Shown here: piece by piece, positions 1-5,802 of the stretch | Layout of the letters: every line of letters starts with the position of its first letter | How positions within the stretch are numbered: the first letter of the stretch is position 1 | Assembly: GCA_014378155.1 (NCBI GenBank) | Contig: JACMOF010000507.1 | Location: 1-5,802, forward strand | Source of the DNA: Caulobacter sp. | GTDB lineage: Bacteria > Pseudomonadota > Alphaproteobacteria > Caulobacterales > Caulobacteraceae | DNA: 5,802 bases | Reading direction: 5' to 3' | Translations under genes and position numbers: made by a program | The notes under the pieces: model-generated | Told to the model about the DNA's origin: nothing | Seen by the model: the letters and a program-made list of their open reading frames with translations, nothing else | Database searches by the model: none

Positions 1-68
1 AGGGTGGCGATCGTCAGGCCGAGCGGGAAGCGGCGGGCGGGCGCGACGGCGGGAGCGGCCGCAGACAT
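1..68 (-). CDS. SURF1 family protein, N-terminal fragment (3' end outside window)
   Basis: An ATG at 68-66 opens a frame of 22 complete codons that runs off the window. It reads MSAAAPAVAPARRFPLGLTI and continues. The Ala/Pro-rich lead followed by the Arg-Arg-Phe-Pro-Leu-Gly-Leu-Thr block resembles the start of alphaproteobacterial SURF1 proteins, just before their first membrane helix. SURF1 is a membrane chaperone that helps insert heme a into subunit I, and in alphaproteobacteria it often follows coxC and a DUF983 gene, as here. The start lies inside the DUF983 reading frame. No good Shine-Dalgarno precedes it, only a GGGGG run 12 nt upstream, so translation may depend on ribosomes leaving DUF983. 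The call rests on 22 residues plus context; the helices and conserved C-terminal motifs cannot be seen. Confidence 0.65.
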   Translation of the reverse strand, partial: MSAAAPAVAPARRFPLGLTIAT

Positions 69-438
69 CGTGGCGGCCGGCCCCCGAGGCCTTGTTGGCG
101 ATCTGGGCGGCGACGATCAGGCCCTTGGCGGGGCGCATCAGGGCCAGGCTGGCGATCACCGTGACCGGCAGCCAGAACACCAGCATCAGCCAGGTCGGCC
201 AGTGCCAGGCGAACATCGAAAACAGCGCCCCGAACGCGCACAGGAAGCCGGCGATCAGGATCACGAAGGTCGAGGCTCCGTCCCCCGGTTCGTGGGCCCC
301 AAGGTCGAAGCCGCAGGCGTCGCAGGTCTTGGCCACCTTCAGGAACCCGTCGAACAGCATCCCCTCGCCGCAGTGCGGACAGCGGCCGGTCGCGCCGGCG
401 AGGTAGGGGTTCACGCGGTTGGGGTGGGGGGCGGTCAT
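1..438 (-). CDS. DUF983 membrane protein with two CxxC pairs; no stop inside window
   Basis: The ATG at 438-436 follows AAGGAG with a 7-nt spacer, so the start is well supported. At least 146 codons are open. The N-terminal part has two CxxC pairs (Cys20/Cys23 and Cys39/Cys42), arranged like a zinc ribbon. A PGDGAS segment at residues 51-56 leads into two hydrophobic helices at about 57-77 and 82-101, and then the MRPAKG block. This architecture fits the DUF983 family, whose members commonly sit between coxC and surf1; their biochemical role is not established. Resemblance to the family fades near residue 120. From there the frame is Arg/Pro-rich and overlaps surf1 out of frame, so the true C-terminus is uncertain. 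Either the gene has a long overlap with surf1 or the sequence carries an indel. A terminator upstream suggests it is expressed separately from coxC. Confidence 0.82.
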   Translation of the reverse strand, partial: MTAPHPNRVNPYLAGATGRCPHCGEGMLFDGFLKVAKTCDACGFDLGAHEPGDGASTFVILIAGFLCAFGALFSMFAWHWPTWLMLVFWLPVTVIASLALMRPAKGLIVAAQIANKASGAGRHDVCGRSRRRARPPLPARPDDRHP

Positions 439-445
439 GGGACTA

Positions 446-451
446 CTCCTT
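446..451 (-). promoter_or_regulatory. Shine-Dalgarno of the DUF983 gene
   Basis: The minus strand reads AAGGAG followed by a 7-nt spacer and the ATG at 438. It is the clearest ribosome binding site in the window and fixes the DUF983 start. Confidence 0.85.
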
Positions 452-465
452 ACACCGCAACGCGC

Positions 466-487
466 GGACAGGCACATGGGCTTGTCC
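466..487 (-). other. Inverted repeat in the leader of the DUF983 gene
   Basis: GGACAGGC and GCTTGTCC on the plus strand form 8-nt arms around a 6-nt loop. All positions pair except one, which is a G-T wobble on the plus strand and an A-C mismatch in the minus-strand RNA. The repeat sits between the coxC terminator and the DUF983 Shine-Dalgarno, so it could be an operator near a local promoter, a leader hairpin, or part of a dispersed intergenic repeat. It has no T-tract, so it is not a second terminator. No convincing promoter hexamers can be pointed to around it. Confidence 0.4.
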
Positions 488-507
488 CCAATCAGACCCC
501 AGAAACC

Positions 508-542
508 AAAAAGGCCCGGAACGCCTTGCGACGGTCCGGGCC
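508..542 (-). terminator. Rho-independent terminator after coxC
   Basis: Read on the minus strand, GGCCCGGA (542-535) and TCCGGGCC (520-513) make a perfect 8-bp stem around a 14-nt loop. The loop can add a few inner pairs. TTTTT (512-508) follows directly. The stem begins 17 nt after the coxC stop codon. Because the T-run is on one side only, it acts in the minus direction and should end the coxC transcript before the DUF983 gene. Confidence 0.87.
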
Positions 543-559
543 CTCTGGAGGCGCGGGCG

Positions 560-1432
560 CTAGTGGTGGGCGCCGAAGATCACATAGACGAAGGCGAACA
601 GGAACAGCCAGACCACGTCCACGAAGTGCCAGTACCAGGCGGCGGCTTCGAAACCGAAGTGCTGCTTGGGCGTGAAGGCGCCGTTCATCAGACGGATCAG
701 GCAGACGATCAGGAACAGGGTGCCGACGAACACGTGGAAGCCGTGGAAGCCGGTGGCCAGGAAGAAGGTCGAGCCGTAGAGGCCGGCATTGGCGGCGGCT
801 TCCGAGTAGAACAGGTGCTCGCTATTGATATGGCTGTATTCATAGATCTGGATGGTGGTGAACAGCGCGCCCAGCAGGATGGTCAGGATCAGGCCCCACT
901 TGGCGCCGTTGCGGTCGCCTTGCTGCAGGGCGTGGTGCGACCAGGTGATGGTGGTGCCTGACAGAAGCAAGGTGAGCGTGTTGACCAGCGGCAGCTGCCA
1001 GGGCGAGACGGCCTCGACGCCCGTCGGCGGCCAGGTGGCCCAGGCGGCGCGGACTTCCTCGATGCCCGACAGGGTGCGGTGGTGATGGAAGAGCGCCATC
1101 TCGAAGAAGATCCAGAACCAGGCGACGAAGAACATCACTTCCGAGGCGATGAACAACACCATGCCGTAGCGCAGGCCAATCGAGACGACGGGGGTGTGGT
1201 CGCCGGCGTTGGCTTCCTTGATGACGTCGCTCCACCAGCCGAAGAAGGTGTAGAGCACGCCCGAAATGCCTAGGGCGAACAGCCACCACTGGCCCTTGTC
1301 GATGCCGAAGACCCCGCCCTTGATCCAGGCGATCAGGCCGATAGCCATCATGGTGGCCGACAGCGAACCGACGAACGGCCAGGCGCTGGGGGGCAGGATG
1401 TGATAGTCGTGTTTGACGGCGCCTTGGGCCAT
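560..1432 (-). CDS. coxC: Cytochrome c oxidase subunit III
   Basis: This 290-residue protein is the third core subunit of the aa3 oxidase (ctaE in other naming). It stabilises subunit I and sustains proton uptake through the D pathway. The sequence is hydrophobic with about seven membrane helices, the usual subunit III number. Family landmarks are the N-terminal HDYHILPPSAWP, the helix with SEVMFF carrying conserved Glu98, the SHHAL segment near 165-169, YEYSHINSEHLFYSE at 197-211, GFHGFHV with His230 and His233, and WYWHFVDVVW at 267-276. The length is close to the mitochondrial and alphaproteobacterial norm and the gene looks intact. The ATG at 1432 is the only plausible start, since no ATG, GTG or TTG lies in frame in the spacer. 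Its ribosome site is weak: the nearest purine run is AGGG about 11 nt upstream. It lies 74 bp after ctaG and is closed by a strong terminator. Confidence 0.97.
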   Translation of the reverse strand: MAQGAVKHDYHILPPSAWPFVGSLSATMMAIGLIAWIKGGVFGIDKGQWWLFALGISGVLYTFFGWWSDVIKEANAGDHTPVVSIGLRYGMVLFIASEVMFFVAWFWIFFEMALFHHHRTLSGIEEVRAAWATWPPTGVEAVSPWQLPLVNTLTLLLSGTTITWSHHALQQGDRNGAKWGLILTILLGALFTTIQIYEYSHINSEHLFYSEAAANAGLYGSTFFLATGFHGFHVFVGTLFLIVCLIRLMNGAFTPKQHFGFEAAAWYWHFVDVVWLFLFAFVYVIFGAHH

Positions 1433-1506
1433 GTGCGTGCTAACCCTATAATCCCTATAAGCGCGCCGGCCGGTTTTCCCCCTGCCGAAACGCCATGTGT
1501 GAAACG
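1433..1506. other. ctaG-coxC spacer with a 9-nt tandem motif
   Basis: On the plus strand the 8-mer CCCTATAA occurs twice, at 1444-1451 and 1453-1460, with a 9-nt period. On the minus strand this is TTATAGGG repeated just upstream of the coxC start. It is an AT-rich island in very GC-rich surroundings, next to a CCGGCCGG palindrome. It may provide an unstructured leader or a protein site for coxC. No terminator and no convincing promoter hexamers can be seen. Confidence 0.4.
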
Positions 1507-2196
1507 CTATAGCCCTGTCGGCGGCCTGCCGCCAAGGGGTTCGACGATGCGCGGCGTCGCCGCCGCCTGTTTCGCCCCCGCCGCGTCAGGCACGGCCGGG
1601 AAGAAGGTATAGGAGAGCGTGATTTCCGACTTTCCCTTGGTGTCGACGTCATCGACGAAACCGGGATCGACGAAATAGACCACCGGGAACTCGACCGTCT
1701 GGCCGGGCGCGATGGTTTGATTCGAAAAGCAGAAGCATTCCAGCTTCTGGAAATAGGGGCCGGCCTGCTCGGGCACGACATTGTAGATCGCCCGACCGGT
1801 CATGGGCTTGTCGCCGCGGTTGGTCACCTTGAAGAAGGCCAGGCCCGTATCGCCGATCCGGACGGTCTGGCTGGTCTGCAGGGCGGTGAAGTCCCAAGGC
1901 AGATTGCGGACATTGGCGTCGAAGCGAATCTCGATCTTGCGGTCGAGCACCTTGGTCGGCTTGGCCACGGCCTTGCGCACCGTGCCGTCAAAGCCCGTGG
2001 CCTGGCAGAACAGCTTGTAAAGCGGCACGGCGGCATAGGCCGCGCCGACCATGCCGAAGAAGGCCACGCCGCAGATCGCGGCGACCTTGAGGTGGCTGCG
2101 CTTGGCCGGACGCCCGGCCGTGCCGACCTTGTTGTCCTGCTCGATCTTGCGTCGGTCTTCGGGCTTGAGGCCGTCGTCAGAAGTGGGGCCCAACAT
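1507..2196 (-). CDS. ctaG: Cytochrome c oxidase assembly protein CtaG (Cox11 family)
   Basis: CtaG/Cox11 is a membrane-anchored periplasmic copper chaperone that delivers copper to CuB in subunit I. The protein has 229 residues. A polar cytoplasmic tail (about 1-35) precedes one membrane helix (about 36-58), then PLYKLFCQATGFDGT with Cys64. The immunoglobulin-like periplasmic domain carries the family copper motif CFCF (Cys154, Cys156), followed by PGQTVEFPVVYFVDP. All three expected cysteines are present. The tail is somewhat longer than in many homologues. The gene overlaps the coxF-like gene by 20 nt, which suggests translational coupling. The annotated ATG is only 2 nt from GGGAGG (2204-2199). 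The next codon is TTG, at a more normal spacing of 5 nt, so the true start may be one codon later. Confidence 0.95.
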   Translation of the reverse strand: MLGPTSDDGLKPEDRRKIEQDNKVGTAGRPAKRSHLKVAAICGVAFFGMVGAAYAAVPLYKLFCQATGFDGTVRKAVAKPTKVLDRKIEIRFDANVRNLPWDFTALQTSQTVRIGDTGLAFFKVTNRGDKPMTGRAIYNVVPEQAGPYFQKLECFCFSNQTIAPGQTVEFPVVYFVDPGFVDDVDTKGKSEITLSYTFFPAVPDAAGAKQAAATPRIVEPLGGRPPTGL

Positions 2197-2320
2197 TGCC
2201 TCCCAGCTTCACGAGGGTGACGACGAAGACCAGGATCACGAAGGCAACCAGGCCCAGGCCCAGGGCGATGTTACGGCCGCTGCGGGCCTTGGTGGCGGGA
2301 TCGACGGGCTTGCGTGTCAT
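2177..2320 (-). CDS. Small single-helix membrane protein, CoxF-like
   Basis: A 47-residue frame fills the space between ctaB and ctaG. Its ATG (2320-2318) overlaps the TGA of ctaB as ATGA, and its TGA (2179-2177) lies 20 nt inside ctaG. GGAG at 2332-2329 with an 8-nt spacer is a good ribosome site. The protein starts [17 protein letters not shown], a basic cytoplasmic segment. One hydrophobic helix follows at about residues 18-37, ending in VKLGGNV. A protein of this size, shape and position, often annotated CoxF or cytochrome oxidase assembly protein, recurs between ctaB and ctaG in alphaproteobacteria. Its molecular role is not settled. It does not resemble the small subunit IV of Paracoccus oxidase as I recall it. 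The coupling at both ends and the conserved slot argue strongly that it is real; the CoxF name is from recalled family features. Confidence 0.82.
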   Translation of the reverse strand: MTRKPVDPATKARSGRNIALGLGLVAFVILVFVVTLVKLGGNVGPHF

Positions 2321-3354
2321 GACAGCAGCTCCAGAGCTTTGAGGCCCAGCACGGCCTCGGCCAGCAGGGCGGCGAACAGGGCGAACAGATAGAGGATCGA
2401 GAAGGCGAACAGGTTCCGGGCGTGCTTGGCGTCGCCGACCACCACGCGTTGGCCAGGTTTGCCGCGCTTGGCCTCGGCCTCGCCGACCTCATAGAGGTCG
2501 CGGTCGGCGGGACGCGGATCAGCGGCGTCGCCGGCCGTGCTGCGGAAGACGCGCAGGGCCAGGGTCAGGAACACCAGGCCGCCCAGGCCCGAGACCGCCA
2601 GGTACAGCCACCCGCCCAGGCCCGTGAACACCGGGGCCAGGCACACCGGGATCAGCACCAGCGTATAGAGCAGGATCTGCTTGCGGGTTTCGCGTGCGCC
2701 CTTGACGACGGGCAGCATCGGCACGCCGGCCTTGGCGTAGTCGGTGCTGATATAGAGCGACAGGGCCCAGAAGTGCGGCGGGGTCCACAGGAAGATGATC
2801 AGCACCATCAGCCAGGCGTTCAGCGGCGCGTGACCGGTCGCCGCCGCCCAGCCGATCACCGGCGGCAGGGCCCCGGCCAGGCCGCCGATGACGATGTTCT
2901 GGGCCGTCCAGCGCTTGAGCCACATGGTGTAGACCACGGCGTAGAAGACGATGGTGAAGGCCAACAGGCCGGCGGCCAGCCAGTTGATCGCCATGCCCAT
3001 CAGCATCACCGAGAGCAGGCTGAGCACCACGCCAAGCGTGGCGGCTTCCTCGCCCTTGACCAGGCCCATGGGCACCGGCCGGCCGCGCGTGCGGCGCATC
3101 TTGGCGTCGATGTCGGCGTCGTACCACATGTTCAGCGCGCCCGAGGCGCCCGCCCCGATGGCGATGCACAGCACCGCCACGGCGCCCAATAACGGGTGGA
3201 TCGGCGTTCGGGCGGCCAGCATCCCGGTCAGGGCGGTAAACACCACCAGCGACATCACCCGCGGCTTCATCAGCTGGAAATAGTCCTGCCAACGGGCGTG
3301 GCGGACCGTATCGGTCGCCTCGTCGTCGGGGATCAGGACAGTGGGCTGGGCCAT
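2317..3354 (-). CDS. ctaB: Protoheme IX farnesyltransferase (heme O synthase)
   Basis: CtaB transfers a farnesyl group to heme B to make heme O, the precursor of the heme A used by CoxA. It belongs to the UbiA membrane prenyltransferase family. The signature Asn75-x3-Asp79-x3-Asp83 is followed by RRTRGRPVP. Further family blocks are [16 protein letters not shown] (143-158), GALPPVIGW (161-169), [13 protein letters not shown] (189-201) and [15 protein letters not shown] (205-219). About nine membrane helices are visible. At 345 residues it is longer than the usual 290-310; much of the excess is a charged loop (about 271-312) before the last helix. The ATG at 3354 is the first start after an in-frame TAA 27 nt upstream, but no Shine-Dalgarno is visible. 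The stop overlaps the coxF-like start. Heme A synthase, which acts next, is not in the window. Confidence 0.96.
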   Translation of the reverse strand: MAQPTVLIPDDEATDTVRHARWQDYFQLMKPRVMSLVVFTALTGMLAARTPIHPLLGAVAVLCIAIGAGASGALNMWYDADIDAKMRRTRGRPVPMGLVKGEEAATLGVVLSLLSVMLMGMAINWLAAGLLAFTIVFYAVVYTMWLKRWTAQNIVIGGLAGALPPVIGWAAATGHAPLNAWLMVLIIFLWTPPHFWALSLYISTDYAKAGVPMLPVVKGARETRKQILLYTLVLIPVCLAPVFTGLGGWLYLAVSGLGGLVFLTLALRVFRSTAGDAADPRPADRDLYEVGEAEAKRGKPGQRVVVGDAKHARNLFAFSILYLFALFAALLAEAVLGLKALELLS

Positions 3355-3469
3355 TTTACGAAAGGGTCGCTTGTCTACTTAAGGGTCGCGGGTTCTGGAT
3401 GGGCGAAGGGCGCGGGCTGGATTTTCATCCGGCCCGCGCCCCCGCGTTTGCGTCTCTAGTCTATCAGGT
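3355..3469. other. coxA-ctaB spacer
   Basis: This 115-bp gap separates the structural genes from the assembly genes. It holds the hairpin at 3408-3441. The 53 nt between hairpin and ctaB start contain neither a Shine-Dalgarno nor promoter hexamers I can defend. A palindromic CTTAAG is present near 3378-3383. A promoter for ctaB could lie here but is not shown. Confidence 0.5.
3408..3441 (-). terminator. Stable GAAA-loop hairpin after coxA (attenuator or mRNA 3' end candidate)
   Basis: In minus-strand RNA, GGGCGCGGGC pairs perfectly with GCCCGCGCCC over 10 bp. After one A-C mismatch a further 4 bp (GGAU/AUCC) close a GAAA tetraloop. The hairpin starts 28 nt after the coxA stop. Only UUCG follows it, not a U-tract, so it is not a canonical rho-independent terminator. 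It may partly attenuate transcription or block exonucleases at the 3' end of coxBA mRNA, which would give more of the oxidase subunits than of the assembly factors. That role is inferred; the structure is seen. Confidence 0.6.
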
Positions 3470-5203
<1,734 letters not shown>

Positions 5204-5802
5204 TTAGACCGCCGGCGCGGCGGGAGCCGCGGCCGGAGCGGATGCGGGGGCGGTCGCGACCGGGGTCACCGTGGCGGTCGCCGGAGCGGCTGCGGTGGCG
5301 GGTGCGGCGGGCGGCGCGGTCTTGGACTTCACCCAGACGTCGAAGTCGGCCTGGCTGACGACATGAATCTCGATCGGCATGTTCGAGTGTTCGACGCCGC
5401 AGAGTTCCGAACACTGACCGTAATAGACGCCGATGGTGTCTGCCTTGAACCAGGTTTCGTTCAGGCGGCCGGGGATGGCGTCGGTCTTCAGGCCGAAGGC
5501 CGGCAGGGCGAAGGCGTGGATCACGTCGGCGCCGGTGACCTGGACGCGGATGACCTGGTTGACCGGAACGACCAGCGGCTTGTCGGCGGCCAGCAGGTAA
5601 GGCACGCCCTTGGCGGCGGCCTCTTCCTTCTTCAGCGGCACCGAGGTGATCTCGCTGATCTTCTGGTCGGGATATTCGTAGCCCCAATACCACTGGTAGC
5701 CAGTGGCCTTCACCGTCATGTACGGCTTGGGCATGTCGTTGTAGGCGAACAGCAGCCGGAACGAGAAGATCGCGATCACCATCAGGATGACCACCGGGAC
5801 GA
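5204..5802 (-). CDS. coxB: Cytochrome c oxidase subunit II, C-terminal part (5' end outside window)
   Basis: Subunit II (ctaC in other naming) takes electrons from cytochrome c at the binuclear CuA centre in the periplasm and passes them to heme a. The frame is open to the window edge; 198 codons are visible, so the signal peptide and first helix are missing. The visible part starts in the second membrane helix (VPVVILMVIAIFSFRLL). Next comes the aromatic patch GYQWYWGYEY, where electrons enter, and then the cupredoxin domain. All CuA ligands are present: His of DVIHAFALP (codon 5518-5516) and the Cys, Glu, Cys, His and Met of GQCSELCGVEHSNMP (from 5413 downwards). DAIPGRLNETWF is also typical. 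After the domain an Ala/Pro/Thr-rich tail of about 38 residues ends at TAA 5206-5204. The GTG at 5794 is an internal valine codon, not the start. Confidence 0.98.
   Translation of the reverse strand, partial: VPVVILMVIAIFSFRLLFAYNDMPKPYMTVKATGYQWYWGYEYPDQKISEITSVPLKKEEAAAKGVPYLLAADKPLVVPVNQVIRVQVTGADVIHAFALPAFGLKTDAIPGRLNETWFKADTIGVYYGQCSELCGVEHSNMPIEIHVVSQADFDVWVKSKTAPPAAPATAAAPATATVTPVATAPASAPAAAPAAPAV

Noticed and set aside
14..241. Minus-strand 75-codon open frame inside the DUF983 gene
   Set aside because: Out-of-frame reading; the DUF983 frame has a strong ribosome site, CxxC pairs and helices. This frame matters only if there is an indel at 81-85.
4..675. Plus-strand open frame of 223 codons spanning DUF983, the terminator and the end of coxC
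   Set aside because: It runs across a terminator and two well supported minus-strand genes, is low in complexity, and has no recognisable fold.
1444..1460. TATAAT-like match on the plus strand
   Set aside because: No -35 partner was found, it points against all genes, and it is explained by the 9-nt tandem motif.
2422..3192. Plus-strand open frame of 256 codons opposite ctaB
   Set aside because: Antisense shadow rich in Gln, His, Arg and Ala; no ribosome site or domain was seen.

Overview
The window is a high-GC segment of an alphaproteobacterial chromosome. It looks like Caulobacter or a close relative, judged from the gene order and the style of the proteins; no marker gene here fixes the genus. 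Every gene I can support is on the minus strand, so transcription runs from position 5802 towards 1. The window holds most of an aa3-type cytochrome c oxidase cluster, in the order coxB (5' end outside the window), coxA, ctaB, a 47-residue coxF-like gene, ctaG, coxC, a DUF983 gene, and the start of surf1 (which runs off the window).

Layout from high to low coordinates. Positions 5204-5802 carry the second membrane helix and CuA domain of subunit II. Positions 3470-5179 encode the complete subunit I. A 115-bp spacer follows, with a very stable 34-nt hairpin. ctaB, coxF-like and ctaG (3354-1507) are tightly packed, with a 4-nt ATGA overlap and then a 20-nt overlap. A 74-bp spacer leads to coxC (1432-560), which is followed at once by a textbook rho-independent terminator. 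A 121-bp spacer, which includes that terminator and a leader hairpin, leads to the DUF983 gene, which has a strong Shine-Dalgarno. The start codon of surf1 lies inside the DUF983 reading frame.

How the genes work together. CoxB accepts electrons from cytochrome c at CuA. CoxA holds heme a and the heme a3-CuB site, where O2 is reduced and protons are pumped. CoxC is the third core subunit. CtaB makes heme O, the precursor of heme A. CtaG (Cox11) delivers copper to CuB, and SURF1 helps place heme a in subunit I. The coxF-like and DUF983 proteins are small membrane proteins that recur beside such clusters and have no settled function. Heme A synthase (ctaA) and a subunit IV gene are not in the window.

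Nothing here is a new biological system. The points worth a second look are the small unlisted coxF-like gene, the terminator that splits the cluster after coxC, the GAAA-loop hairpin between the structural and assembly genes, and a DUF983 frame that stays open for at least 68 nt into surf1.
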